NCBI GenBank assembly: GCA_902796835.1
Contig: CADBQP010000033.1
Coordinates: 1 to 37,262 of the forward strand
Source: an uncultured Bacteroidales bacterium
Lineage (GTDB): Bacteria > Bacteroidota > Bacteroidia > Bacteroidales > Bacteroidaceae
Length of the DNA: 37,262 nucleotides
Direction of reading: 5' to 3'
Part shown: in pieces, positions 22,713 through 32,195 of the stretch
Layout of the letters: the number at the start of each line of letters is the position of its first letter
Numbering within the stretch: the stretch's first letter is position 1
Program-made: the position numbers and the translations under genes
The notes under the pieces: generated by a model
Told to the model about the DNA's origin: nothing
The model's database searches: none
Seen by the model: only the letters and a program-made list of their open reading frames with translations

Positions 22713-24923
22713 ATGGCAGCATTACAAAAAATCAGAAAGCACGGCGCTTTGCTCCTGCTCATCATTGGTTTAGGCCTGTTCGCATTTATCGCTGGCGACT
22801 TGTTCAAGTCGATTGAAACCACGGTAAACGTAGGCAAGCAACAAGTGGGAGAAGTATATGGCAAATCGCTTTCCGTGCAAGACTTCCAGCAAATGGTGGA
22901 AGACGCCAGCGAAGTAGCAAAAATTCAGAAGCAACTTCAAGGCCAGGGAGACAACCTCACCGATCAAGAAAACGAACAAATCCGTGCCATGGTGTGGCAG
23001 AGCTTTGTCAGAAAGCAACTCATCAAGCACGAGGCCGACAAACTGGGACTCTTTGTCACCGACGCCGAAGAGCAAGAAGCACTTCGCAACAATCGCGGCA
23101 ATTCCCTGAGCATGATTCAACCTTTCTTTGGCAGCCAGCAAGGCGGCATCGACATTGCAGCCCTGCAAGACTTCCTCAAGCGCAAAGATCAGCTCATAGC
23201 ACAGGCCCGTCAGCAAGGAGCCACCGACCAGGTGGAATACCTGCAGCGCATCTACAACATCTGGCAATACACCGAAAAAGAACTGCGTGACGAGCTCCTG
23301 GAACAAAAGTTCTACATCTTCCTGCAGCAAAGTTTCATCTCAAATCCCGTAACCGCCAAGTTTGAATTCGAACGCCAGGAAGAGCGCGCCGAGGCCGAAG
23401 TTGTGGCCATTCCGTTCACAGCCGTGAGCGACAAAGATGCCCAAATTACCGACGCCGACCTCAAGGCAGCCTACGAAGCCAACAAGGAGCGTTTCCGCCT
23501 TGAACAAGAAACGCGCGACATCAAGCTCATCGACATACCCGTCGTAGCCAGCACGGCCGACCGTGCAGCCCTCGACCAGGAAATGGCCGGATTCTATGAG
23601 CAGCTCAAGAGTTCCGACAACATGGCAGCCGTAGTGGGCAGCAGCAAGTCGAATTTTGCCTATTCCAACATCGGCATGAGCAAGAGCGCCTTCGAGTCGA
23701 TGCCCGACGTAGCGGCAGCCCTCGACAGCGTAGCCGTGGGCAGCGTACGCGCCCCCTACTATAGTGCCAGCGACAACTCGCTCACCACCTTCAAACTCAT
23801 TTCGAAAGTACAGGCTCCCGACAGCATACTAGCCCGTCAGCTCTATGCTCCCGCCGCCACGCCCGAAGACAGCCGCAAGTTGGCCGACAGCATTCTCACA
23901 GCCCTCAAGGGAGGTGCCAAGTTTGCCGACCTGGCCAAGAAATACAACCAATCGAGCGACAGCACCTGGATTGTATCGGCACAATTCGAAGGCCCCGGCC
24001 TCAGCACCGACAACGCCACGATGATTAACTCACTGCGTGGCATCGCTCCCGGCCAAACACAAATCATCGAAGTCAGCCAGGGCTCCATCGTCGTAGAAGT
24101 GCTCGACCGCAAGCACATGGAAACAAAATACAACGTAGCCGTAGTGCGCCGCAACGTCGACTTCTCGAAACAAACCTACAATGCCGAGCTTTCGAAGCTT
24201 AACAAATTCATGTCCGAAAACCGCACCCTTGCCGACCTCGAAAAGAATGCCGGCAAAAACGGATACGTGCTCCAGCCCCTCGGCAACTTTAGCAGCGACG
24301 ACGCCAGCCTGAGCCAGCGCATCGGCGGCACAAAAGACATCGTTCGCTGGATATTCGACGATGCCAAGCAAGGCGACATCTCGCGCATCTATGAAGTGGG
24401 CCGCAACAACGACCACCTCGTAGTAGCCGCTGTTTCGGCCATCAACAAGAAGGGATATATGCCCTGGGACAACGAGTCAGTAAAGCAATATCTCACAGTG
24501 CTCGTCAAACAAGCCAAGAAAGGCGAAGTGCTCGCCGAGCGCCTGAAGAACGTGAAAAACATTGCAGAGGCCAAGCAGCAGAAAGACGCCATCAGCGACA
24601 CGCTTAAAAACGTGAACTTCTTCGACTATCCCCAAGTGACGGGAATCGGAGCTCCCGAGCCCAAACTCGCAGCCGCCCTTTCCAGAACCGCTGCCGGAAA
24701 GTTTACGGGCGTGGTAAAAGGATGCGCCGCAGTTTACATGGCACAGGTCACAGCCAAGCAAAAGAGCAATGCCAAACTCGACGTCAAGGCCGAGATGCAG
24801 CGCATTGCCAACAACAACTTCAACTTCGTGTATAGCCAAAACTACTTTGGCCAGGCACAAGAGAATTTGCTGGGAGCCCTTGCCCTGAAAGCAAAAGTCA
24901 TTGACCGCCGCTACAAGTTCTAA
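22713..24923 (+). CDS. Membrane-anchored periplasmic peptidyl-prolyl isomerase (PpiD/SurA-like)
   Basis: This 736-residue envelope folding factor starts MAALQKIRKHGALLLLIIGLGLFAFIAGDLFKS: one transmembrane helix (~11-30) with a cytoplasmic N-terminus, as in PpiD. A SurA_N-like chaperone region follows (~35-230), rich in helices and Gln (DFQQMVEDASEVAKIQKQLQGQ). Two parvulin-like stretches are discernible, the clearer one around ILTALKGGAKFADLAKKYNQSSDST...IEVSQGSIVVEVLDRK; the C-terminal part is helical. The start at 22713 is chosen because it follows a consensus promoter and leaves the anchor at the N-terminus. PpiD-type proteins assist folding of translocated proteins near the Sec exit. Whether the isomerase domain is active cannot be judged by eye. 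Confidence 0.88.
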   Translation: MAALQKIRKHGALLLLIIGLGLFAFIAGDLFKSIETTVNVGKQQVGEVYGKSLSVQDFQQMVEDASEVAKIQKQLQGQGDNLTDQENEQIRAMVWQSFVRKQLIKHEADKLGLFVTDAEEQEALRNNRGNSLSMIQPFFGSQQGGIDIAALQDFLKRKDQLIAQARQQGATDQVEYLQRIYNIWQYTEKELRDELLEQKFYIFLQQSFISNPVTAKFEFERQEERAEAEVVAIPFTAVSDKDAQITDADLKAAYEANKERFRLEQETRDIKLIDIPVVASTADRAALDQEMAGFYEQLKSSDNMAAVVGSSKSNFAYSNIGMSKSAFESMPDVAAALDSVAVGSVRAPYYSASDNSLTTFKLISKVQAPDSILARQLYAPAATPEDSRKLADSILTALKGGAKFADLAKKYNQSSDSTWIVSAQFEGPGLSTDNATMINSLRGIAPGQTQIIEVSQGSIVVEVLDRKHMETKYNVAVVRRNVDFSKQTYNAELSKLNKFMSENRTLADLEKNAGKNGYVLQPLGNFSSDDASLSQRIGGTKDIVRWIFDDAKQGDISRIYEVGRNNDHLVVAAVSAINKKGYMPWDNESVKQYLTVLVKQAKKGEVLAERLKNVKNIAEAKQQKDAISDTLKNVNFFDYPQVTGIGAPEPKLAAALSRTAAGKFTGVVKGCAAVYMAQVTAKQKSNAKLDVKAEMQRIANNNFNFVYSQNYFGQAQENLLGALALKAKVIDRRYKF

Positions 24924-24954
24924 CCTAACAACGGCCTCTCATTGATAACCATCA

Positions 24955-24990
24955 GAACGTGTCGGCAACACTGTCGGCACGTTCTTTTTT
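24955..24990 (+). terminator. Terminator after the prolyl isomerase gene
   Basis: GAACGTG (24955-24961) pairs with CACGTTC (24978-24984), followed by TTTTTT (24985-24990). It lies 31 bases after the stop codon. Confidence 0.85.
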
Positions 24991-25053
24991 CGCAAATCAC
25001 GTCCCCAAAATCCTCAAAGCGCTGCCACACTCACACAAAACCACTTTCCACAC

Positions 25054-28000
25054 ATGCCAAGCACCCAGAAGGGAACCACACCGCACATCAAAAAAGCCCA
25101 TAGCTCCATTGAGCTCCAGGAACTGGTGAAACTTTTTGCCAAGAGCGGAGAAATCTCAGCACTCCGCAAGCTCATCGACAGCAAAAAAGTCAATGCCATT
25201 CACTGCGAAGGTCTCTGCGCCTCGGCCGCCGCAGTCGCCATGGCCGCCCTCGACGCCGCAGGCATCGGCAGGCAACTCATGCTCTACGTCATGGACGATG
25301 AGGAGAGTGCAGGCTACTTCTACAACGACCTCAAAACCCTTCTTCGAAACGAGCGTACCTTGTTTCTACCTTCAGCCTACCGCAGGGCAGCAAAATATGC
25401 GCAGCGCGACGCCGCCAACGAGATTATGCGCACCGAAGCGCTCGAAGCCGTCAATGCACTCAACCCAGATGATTCCAGCGCCGCATGCCTTCATCTGGTA
25501 ACCTTTGCGGCGGCACTGAGCGAGCGCGTGGTGGCCAAGGAGGCACTCGATGAACACACCATTCACCTCGTCGAAGGCAATGCCTACGACCTTACCGAAC
25601 TTTCCGAAGCACTCAGAACCCAAGGATTTCGCGCGACCGACTACGTTTATGAGCCTGGCGAATACGCCGTGCGCGGAAGCATTCTCGATGTCTACTCCTA
25701 TGCCTCCGACCTGCCTTTCCGCATCGATTTCTTTGGCGACGAGGTAGAGAGCATACGCACCTTCGAAATCGACACTCAACTATCGAAAGAGCGCCGCAGG
25801 GAAGTTGGCATCGTATCGGCCATGGCTGCCGAGCCATCGCAGGGAGTGACCTTCACCAGCTTGCTTCCAAAATCCACCTGCATGGTGGTGAACGACCTCA
25901 AGACAGCCAGCGAAACACTGCAGCGCGTTTTTGCCGAAGGCTTCTCGGCACAGGCCATTGCCGCCCGGCAAGCCGAGGGCGAGGCAAACGGCGATTTCGA
26001 CGGCGAGGCAGCACGGAGTCTTGACAAAGATGCCGTCTTTGCCGATGCGGAGCTTGTTGTGAGCGATTTGCTCCGACTTCAGCGTCTCGAAATCGGCACC
26101 CGCACTTTCGATACACCCGACGCCGTGGTGCGTTTCCACAGTCAGCCGCAACCCGTCTACCACAAAGACTTCGACCTTGTAGCCTCCTCTTTCAGACGCT
26201 ACATTGAAAGCGGCTACACCATATATATATTGGCCGACAGCGAGAAGCAACACGAGCGCCTGCGCAGCATTTTCGACGAAATGAGCCAGGCCGACACGCC
26301 CATAGTCTTCACTGCCGTCAGACAAACCCTGCACGGCGGCTTTGTCAATGAGGAGCGGCGCCTGTGCTTGTTCACCGACCATCAAATCTTCGACCGCTAC
26401 CATAAGTACACACTTCAGGCCGAAAGCACGCGCAGCAGCAAGATGGCACTCACGCTCAAGGACTTGCGCGAATTCCACATTGGAGATTTTGTGGTACATG
26501 TCGACCACGGCATAGGCCGTTTCATGGGACTCGTCCGCATGCCTGGGGCCGATGGCAGCATGCAGGAGGTTATTAAAATCGTTTACCAGAACGACGACGT
26601 GGTCTATGTTTCCATCCATGCCCTTCACAAAGTGAGCAAATACAAGGGTCAGGATGGCGAGGAGCCTCGCCTGAGCCACCTGGGCACCGGAGCCTGGGAA
26701 AAAATGAAGGAGCGCACAAAAAAGAAGATTAAGGACATTGCGCGCGACTTGATTCAGCTCTACAGCCAGCGCCACAAGGAGCGCGGATTTGCCTTTAGCG
26801 CCGACAGCTTCATGCAACAGGAGCTCGAAGCGAGCTTTACGTATGAAGACACCCCCGACCAGCTTCGTGCCACCCAGGAGGTAAAGGCCGACATGGAGAG
26901 CCAGCGGCCCATGGACAGGCTGGTGTGCGGCGACGTGGGCTTCGGAAAAACCGAAGTGGCCGTGCGCGCAGCCTTCAAGGCGGCAGCCGACGGCAAGCAG
27001 GTGGCCGTGCTCGTGCCCACCACGGTCTTGGCGCTGCAACACTACCACACCTTCAGCAACCGACTGCGCGATTTTCCCGTCAGGGTGGACTATCTTTCGC
27101 GCGCCCGCACTCCAAAGCAAACGCGCGAGCTGCTTGCCGACCTTGCCGAGGGCAAGATTGACATTGTAATCGGCACACACCGCCTCATTGGCAAGTCGGT
27201 GAAATTCAAAGACCTCGGTTTGCTCATCGTCGACGAGGAGCAAAAATTCGGTGTGTCGGTGAAGGAAAAGCTCCGACAGCTCAAGGTAAACGTCGACACG
27301 CTCACCATGTCGGCCACTCCCATTCCGCGCACCCTGCAGTTTTCGCTTATGGGGGCGCGCGACTTCAGTGTCATTCAAACTCCCCCGCCCAATCGCTACC
27401 CCATACACACCGAGGTGCATGAGTTCGGCCACGAAGTGATAGCCGACGCCATCAATTTCGAAATGAGCCGCAACGGACAGACCTTCTTCGTGACAAACCG
27501 CATCTCGGCCCTGCCCAACCTGAAACAGCTCATAGAAAAGCATGTACCCGACGCACGTGTGGCCATTGGCCATGGCCAGATGCCTGCCGACAAGCTTGAG
27601 CAGGTGGTCATAGACTTCATCAACCACGACTACGACGTGCTTCTCTCGACCACCATACTCGAAAACGGTATCGACATTCCCAATGCCAACACCATCATCG
27701 TGGATGCAGCCCACACCTTTGGGCTGAGCGACCTGCACCAGATGCGCGGCCGCGTAGGGCGCAGCAACCGCAAGGCCTTTTGCTACTTGCTGGCGCCCCC
27801 CATGTCGCTTCTCAAGGACGATGCGCGCCGCCGCCTGCAAGCCATAGAAACTTTCAGCGACCTGGGAAGCGGCATCAGCATTGCCATGCAAGACCTCGAA
27901 ATCCGAGGCGCTGGAAACCTGCTTGGAGCCGAGCAGAGCGGTTTTATTGCCGACCTGGGATATGAAACCTACCAAAAGATTCTCTCTCAGGCCATGGCTG

Positions 28001-28533
28001 AGCTAAAAAACGACGAATTTGCCACGCTCTATGCCGACGCGCAAAGCGGGCAGAAGCAGCTTTCGGGCGAATTTTTCGTGGACGAATGCACCATTGAGAG
28101 CGACATTCACGCCTACTTTCCCGAGACCTATGTACCAGGGTCGGGCGAACGCATGTTGCTCTACCGCGAACTGGGCACGCTCCACAAGGAGGCCGACCTC
28201 GAAAGCTTTTCGCGGCGCATGACTGACCGTTTCGGCCACATGCCCCACGAGGGAACTGAGCTGATCAACGTGGCCCGCCTGCGCCGAGAGGGTCGCCGGC
28301 TTGGCGTGGAGCGACTGCTGCTGAAAAAGGGGAGGCTCACGCTCTATTTCGTGTCGAACGTGCAAAGCCCCTTCTATCACAGTCCGGCCTTCGGGCGCAT
28401 AATAGACTATGCCATGCAAAACCTGCGACGCTGCAAGCTCGACGAGCAAGCGGGCAAGCGGCGCATGAGCATAGACCACGTAGGCTCGGCAGCCGAGGCC
28501 GTGAAGATTCTGAACAGCCTTGCAGGGCTATAG
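25054..28533 (+). CDS. mfd: Transcription-repair coupling factor Mfd
   Basis: Mfd removes RNA polymerase stalled at DNA lesions and recruits UvrA. The 1159-residue protein shows the full order: N-terminal UvrB-like module (~1-400, with FRATDYVYEPGEYAVRGSIL), and the RNA polymerase-interacting CarD-like domain (FHIGDFVVHVDHGIGRFMGL, ~475-540). The translocase then has Walker A GDVGFGKTE (~626-634), the Walker B box DEEQ (727-730), TMSATPIPRTL and the motif VI region QMRGRVGRSNRKAFCYLL. A C-terminal D7-type domain ends at 1159. The length equals that of typical Mfd. No consensus promoter was found in the 130 bases upstream. A strong terminator follows at 28556. Confidence 0.97.
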   Translation: MPSTQKGTTPHIKKAHSSIELQELVKLFAKSGEISALRKLIDSKKVNAIHCEGLCASAAAVAMAALDAAGIGRQLMLYVMDDEESAGYFYNDLKTLLRNERTLFLPSAYRRAAKYAQRDAANEIMRTEALEAVNALNPDDSSAACLHLVTFAAALSERVVAKEALDEHTIHLVEGNAYDLTELSEALRTQGFRATDYVYEPGEYAVRGSILDVYSYASDLPFRIDFFGDEVESIRTFEIDTQLSKERRREVGIVSAMAAEPSQGVTFTSLLPKSTCMVVNDLKTASETLQRVFAEGFSAQAIAARQAEGEANGDFDGEAARSLDKDAVFADAELVVSDLLRLQRLEIGTRTFDTPDAVVRFHSQPQPVYHKDFDLVASSFRRYIESGYTIYILADSEKQHERLRSIFDEMSQADTPIVFTAVRQTLHGGFVNEERRLCLFTDHQIFDRYHKYTLQAESTRSSKMALTLKDLREFHIGDFVVHVDHGIGRFMGLVRMPGADGSMQEVIKIVYQNDDVVYVSIHALHKVSKYKGQDGEEPRLSHLGTGAWEKMKERTKKKIKDIARDLIQLYSQRHKERGFAFSADSFMQQELEASFTYEDTPDQLRATQEVKADMESQRPMDRLVCGDVGFGKTEVAVRAAFKAAADGKQVAVLVPTTVLALQHYHTFSNRLRDFPVRVDYLSRARTPKQTRELLADLAEGKIDIVIGTHRLIGKSVKFKDLGLLIVDEEQKFGVSVKEKLRQLKVNVDTLTMSATPIPRTLQFSLMGARDFSVIQTPPPNRYPIHTEVHEFGHEVIADAINFEMSRNGQTFFVTNRISALPNLKQLIEKHVPDARVAIGHGQMPADKLEQVVIDFINHDYDVLLSTTILENGIDIPNANTIIVDAAHTFGLSDLHQMRGRVGRSNRKAFCYLLAPPMSLLKDDARRRLQAIETFSDLGSGISIAMQDLEIRGAGNLLGAEQSGFIADLGYETYQKILSQAMAELKNDEFATLYADAQSGQKQLSGEFFVDECTIESDIHAYFPETYVPGSGERMLLYRELGTLHKEADLESFSRRMTDRFGHMPHEGTELINVARLRREGRRLGVERLLLKKGRLTLYFVSNVQSPFYHSPAFGRIIDYAMQNLRRCKLDEQAGKRRMSIDHVGSAAEAVKILNSLAGL

Positions 28534-28555
28534 GCCCCACAAGGCCGCTACACCG

Positions 28556-28620
28556 AAGAGTTGAGCCAACAGTCTGAACTATCGCCGCGACGGTTCGCAC
28601 TGTTGGCTCAACTCTTTTTT
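28556..28620 (+). terminator. Terminator after mfd with a perfect 18-bp stem
   Basis: AAGAGTTGAGCCAACAGT (28556-28573) is exactly complementary to 28599-28616, and T continues to 28620. The loop contains a second small GAAC/GTTC pairing. The arms contain GTTGAGCCAAC, the same core as the 21-bp tandem array at 11914-11984. Confidence 0.92.
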
Positions 28621-28694
28621 CTGCCGTGCCGACACAATTTTTCGCCAAGCCATACTTTATGACAGAAAGAGGCTCCGCATAGCAGAAATTTTTG

Positions 28695-28702
28695 TAATTT
28701 TG
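28695..28702 (+). promoter_or_regulatory. Candidate -7 element for pgi
   Basis: TAATTTTG matches TAnnTTTG, 47 bases before the ATG of pgi. No TTTG occurs at the -33 spacing. Confidence 0.55.
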
Positions 28703-28749
28703 CGTCCGAAAAAAGGAAACAAAAAAAACAAACACTCCCCATTCATAAA

Positions 28750-30096
28750 ATGAAGACAATCACTTTAGACATCACTGGCGCTACCGCGTTTCTGCCCGCC
28801 GGCGCCGTAGAGAATCTGAAAGAAAAAGTTCAAATAGCCCACCACGAACTCGAAATGGGCACCTGCCCCGGAAGCGACTACCTGGGTTGGCTCCACCTGC
28901 CTTGCTCAATAAGCCCTGAGTTTCTGAGCGACATTCAGGCCACGGCCCACACGCTGCGCCAACTCTGCGACACCATTGTGGTGGCCGGAATCGGGGGTAG
29001 CTATCTGGGCGCCCGTGCCGTCATCGAAGCCCTGGGCAACAGCTTTGCCTGGCTCACCAACAAGGGCGAAAACCCCAACATTCTCTTTGCCGGCAACAAC
29101 ATTAGCGAAGACTATCTCTATGAACTGACCGAGTATTTGAAGACTCGCCGATTTGGCGTCATCAACATCTCGAAGTCGGGCACCACCACCGAGACGGCTC
29201 TGGCCTTCCGCCTGCTCAAGAAGCAATGCGAGCAGCAGCGCGGCAAGGAAGAGGCTGCCAAGGTCATTGTGGCCATCACCGACGCCACCAAAGGCGCAGC
29301 ACGCACCACGGCCGACAAAGAGGGCTACAAGAGCTACGTCATCCCCGGCAACGTGGGCGGCCGCTTCTCTGTGCTCAGCCCCGTGGGGCTACTGCCCATT
29401 GCCTGCGCCGGCTTCGACATTGCCCAGCTCGTAAAAGGGGCCCAGGACATGGAGAAAACCATTGCCGAGCAACCCTTTGAGCAAAACATAGCCCAACAGT
29501 ATGCCGCCGTGCGCAACGCGCTCTATGCAGCCGGCAAGAAAATTGAGATTCTGGCCAACTTCCAACCCAAGCTCCACTACATTGCCGAATGGTGGAAACA
29601 GCTCTACGGCGAGAGCGAGGGTAAGGAGCAAAAGGGCATATTCCCCGCCGCCGTCGACTTTACCACCGACCTTCACAGCATGGGACAGTGGATTCAGGAA
29701 GGCGAACGCAACATTTTTGAAACCGTGTTGTCGATAGAAAAACCGGCACAAGAACTCCACTTCCCCCACGACGACGAAAACCTTGACGGCCTCAACTTCC
29801 TCGAAGGCAAGCGTGTGGACGAGGTGAACAAAATGGCCGAACTCGGAACGCGCCTGGCCCACATCGACGGCGGAGTGCCCAACATTCGCATCAGCCTGCC
29901 CGAGCTCAATGCCTACTATGTGGGCGCGCTGCTCTACTTCTTCGAGGCGGGCTGCGGCATCAGCGGCCGCGTGTTGGGCGTCAACCCCTTCAACCAGCCT
30001 GGCGTAGAGGCCTACAAGAAAAACATGTTTGCCCTGCTCGACAAACCCGGCTACGAAGCCGAGAGCAAGGCCATTAAGGCACGGCTCGAAAAATAA
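28750..30096 (+). CDS. pgi: Glucose-6-phosphate isomerase
   Basis: This cytoplasmic enzyme interconverts glucose 6-phosphate and fructose 6-phosphate. The 448-residue protein has the SIS-fold signatures [12 protein letters not shown] (first sugar-phosphate loop), [16 protein letters not shown] (phosphate-binding SxSGTT), [20 protein letters not shown], and [16 protein letters not shown], then the late [13 protein letters not shown] equivalent ([17 protein letters not shown]). The length suits the shorter bacterial form (about 445-450), unlike the ~550-residue E. coli type. It is followed 30 bp later by the HAD gene, so hexose-phosphate metabolism may be co-transcribed. Confidence 0.97.
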   Translation: MKTITLDITGATAFLPAGAVENLKEKVQIAHHELEMGTCPGSDYLGWLHLPCSISPEFLSDIQATAHTLRQLCDTIVVAGIGGSYLGARAVIEALGNSFAWLTNKGENPNILFAGNNISEDYLYELTEYLKTRRFGVINISKSGTTTETALAFRLLKKQCEQQRGKEEAAKVIVAITDATKGAARTTADKEGYKSYVIPGNVGGRFSVLSPVGLLPIACAGFDIAQLVKGAQDMEKTIAEQPFEQNIAQQYAAVRNALYAAGKKIEILANFQPKLHYIAEWWKQLYGESEGKEQKGIFPAAVDFTTDLHSMGQWIQEGERNIFETVLSIEKPAQELHFPHDDENLDGLNFLEGKRVDEVNKMAELGTRLAHIDGGVPNIRISLPELNAYYVGALLYFFEAGCGISGRVLGVNPFNQPGVEAYKKNMFALLDKPGYEAESKAIKARLEK

Positions 30097-30126
30097 AGAA
30101 ACCGTTAGCACAAACCAGAGAAACGA

Positions 30127-30855
30127 ATGTATAGGAACGAAATAGACCGATACGTTTCAAAACACGGCTTTGGGGCCTTCAGCCCTAAGGCCGTGCTTTT
30201 CGATATGGACGGTGTGCTCTTCGACTCCATGCCCCACCATGCCAGCTCGTGGGCCAAGGTGTGCTCAGAGTTCGGACTGCACATGACACCCACCGAGGCC
30301 TACATGCACGAAGGGCGCACTGCCGCCTCTACCATCAACCTGCTTAGCAACCGCACCTGGGGGCGCAACGCCACAGAGGCCGAAATCGAAAAAATCTATG
30401 CCGAGAAATGCCGCCTCTTCAACTCGCTGCCCGAGGCCGAAAAAATGCCAGGCGCTGCTCAGGTGCTCGAACAAGTGAAGCAGGCCGGTCTGCAAATCAT
30501 GGTAGTCACAGGCAGCGGGCAAGCCTCGCTACTAAGCCGCCTCGAGACCAACTATCCCGGCTACTTCGCCCCCGAGCGCATAGTCTCGAGCAAAGACGTG
30601 CGCCACGGAAAGCCCGACCCCGAGCCCTACCTCATGGGGCTCAAAAAACTGGGGCTGCAGCCATGGGAGGCCATCGTCGTGGAAAACGCGCCACTGGGTG
30701 TGAGAGCCGCCGTAGCCGCACAGATTTTCACCATTGCCGTCAATACGGGACCGCTTCCCGAATCGGCGCTGCTCGGCGAGGGCGCCAACCTCATTTTTCC
30801 CAGCATGAGTGCTTTTGCCAAGCAATTTAAGGAGTTTATCGCAAACTCTTTGTAA
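30127..30855 (+). CDS. HAD-family phosphatase / beta-phosphoglucomutase-like protein
   Basis: This 242-residue cytoplasmic HAD hydrolase has motif I FDMDGVLFDSM (nucleophile D26, general acid D28). A helical cap of the beta-phosphoglucomutase class follows (~40-110), then motif II VVTGSGQASLL, motif III KPDPEPYLMGLKKLG and motif IV region AIVVENAPLGVRAAVAA. In motif IV the usual ED/DS pair reads EN, so metal binding may differ slightly. It resembles sugar-phosphate phosphatases or beta-phosphoglucomutases. Its neighbour pgi makes a sugar-phosphate substrate plausible, but the reaction cannot be fixed from the sequence. Confidence 0.85.
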   Translation: MYRNEIDRYVSKHGFGAFSPKAVLFDMDGVLFDSMPHHASSWAKVCSEFGLHMTPTEAYMHEGRTAASTINLLSNRTWGRNATEAEIEKIYAEKCRLFNSLPEAEKMPGAAQVLEQVKQAGLQIMVVTGSGQASLLSRLETNYPGYFAPERIVSSKDVRHGKPDPEPYLMGLKKLGLQPWEAIVVENAPLGVRAAVAAQIFTIAVNTGPLPESALLGEGANLIFPSMSAFAKQFKEFIANSL

Positions 30856-30860
30856 CTTTG
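30853..30860 (+). promoter_or_regulatory. Candidate -7 element before the Lnb-like gene
   Basis: TAACTTTG overlaps the HAD stop codon and lies 45 bases before the next ATG. It fits the TAnnTTTG pattern, but no TTTG sits at the -33 spacing. If real, the Lnb-like/pseudophosphatase/secA group has its own promoter. Confidence 0.4.
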
Positions 30861-30905
30861 CGCACTAATATACTATAACGCCACCGACACCGTCGAAAGT
30901 TCCAC

Positions 30906-32195
30906 ATGCCACAACTGAAAACCCTCATCATTCTGCTGCTCTGCGCGACAAGCCTCTTGCCGCTGCCGCTCCGCGGCCAAACTGCAGGCAGCACCGAGGG
31001 CAACGACAGCCGGCACCACGATTTCTGGAACAGCAGCGCGCAAATAGACAGCGACTCGCTGCAGATTTCGCTCCTCACGTGCTCAAGCGGGCAAAAGGCC
31101 TACGACCTCTATGGCCACACCGCACTGCTCGTGGAGAGCCTGAACAACGGGCCGGCCTGGGTGTTCAACTATGGCGTGTATAACTTCAACAAGCCTAATT
31201 TCGTGTGGCACTTCATTCTCGGCAAAAACGAATACGAGATAGGCATCGCTCCAAAAAGCCTTTTCATCGGGGCCTATCTGCGCGAGGGCCGAAGCGTGAG
31301 CCAGCAAGTTTTCAACCTTTCGCAACCCGAGGCGCGCCGCATAGCCAAGGCGCTTATTGCCAACTACATGCTGGAAGATTGGACTTATGCCTACGACTTC
31401 TATCGCGACAACTGCACCACCCGCGCCATCGACATTCTGCCACAAAACGGAATAGCCATCGACTTTCACGAAACGCAGCGACTACCCGTTTCCTTCCGCT
31501 CGCTACTTCATCAGCTCACGGGCAGTTCGCCATGGACAACCTTTGGCAACGACATCCTGCTGGGCACGGGAGCCGACAAGCCCACCTACCGAAGCAGAAT
31601 GGTGCTCCCCACCTATGCCGAAGCCGAGCTTGAAGCCGCCACAATAGGCTCGCCTGCCAACCACAGCCTGCAAAAGCTCGTGATTGGCACGCATACCTAC
31701 GAACCCGCCGTAACTTTCGAGCCCTCCAAGAGCGCCATATCACCTGAAGTTGCAGGATGGATAGCCATCATCGTAACGCTGGCACTGACGCTGTTCGAAT
31801 GGTGGCGAGGCAAACGTCTCCGCCTGTTCGACGCCTCACTCATGCTCGTTCAGGGACTGGGCGGATGCGTCATCTTCATACTGTTCTTTTTCAGCACCCA
31901 CTCTTTTGTGGACAGCAATTGGAACATATTGTGGCTCAACCCCCTGCCCCTCATAGCCTTGCCCTTGCTTTGGGCAGAGCGCAAGCCTTTCGACACCCTA
32001 CTGCGAGCCTACTGCATCATGGAAATCGTCTGCATCGCCGGAGTCGTATTCGTGGTCAATGCCCTGAACCTTCAATATATTCCGCTGGCGCTCACACTTA
32101 TGGCACAACCCTTGCTCATACGCGCCGTGTGGAACCTCTTGTGCCCACCATCATTAAATAGAACTCTCGCCACTAAAACCTCAAAAAAACCGTGA
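30906..32195 (+). CDS. DUF4105 / Lnb-type membrane protein
   Basis: This 429-residue protein begins with a signal peptide (MPQLKTLIILLLCATSLLPLPLRGQ). A periplasmic domain (~50-275) carries the DUF4105 features YGHTALLV (H71) and YDFYRDNCTTRAIDIL (C170), and four hydrophobic helices fill ~280-415. This domain is the one found at the N-terminus of Lnb, the lipoprotein intramolecular transacylase known from Gram-positive bacteria. H71 and C170 are candidates for the catalytic pair. Lipoprotein N-acylation is therefore a reasonable hypothesis but not shown here. Its stop overlaps the GTG start of the next gene (GTGA), coupling it to the alkaline-phosphatase-like protein and, 18 bp beyond that, to secA. 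Confidence 0.8.
   Translation: MPQLKTLIILLLCATSLLPLPLRGQTAGSTEGNDSRHHDFWNSSAQIDSDSLQISLLTCSSGQKAYDLYGHTALLVESLNNGPAWVFNYGVYNFNKPNFVWHFILGKNEYEIGIAPKSLFIGAYLREGRSVSQQVFNLSQPEARRIAKALIANYMLEDWTYAYDFYRDNCTTRAIDILPQNGIAIDFHETQRLPVSFRSLLHQLTGSSPWTTFGNDILLGTGADKPTYRSRMVLPTYAEAELEAATIGSPANHSLQKLVIGTHTYEPAVTFEPSKSAISPEVAGWIAIIVTLALTLFEWWRGKRLRLFDASLMLVQGLGGCVIFILFFFSTHSFVDSNWNILWLNPLPLIALPLLWAERKPFDTLLRAYCIMEIVCIAGVVFVVNALNLQYIPLALTLMAQPLLIRAVWNLLCPPSLNRTLATKTSKKP

Noticed and set aside
25780-27975. 731-residue minus-strand open frame opposite mfd
   Set aside because: It is antisense to conserved Mfd helicase motifs; the length reflects GC-rich codon bias.
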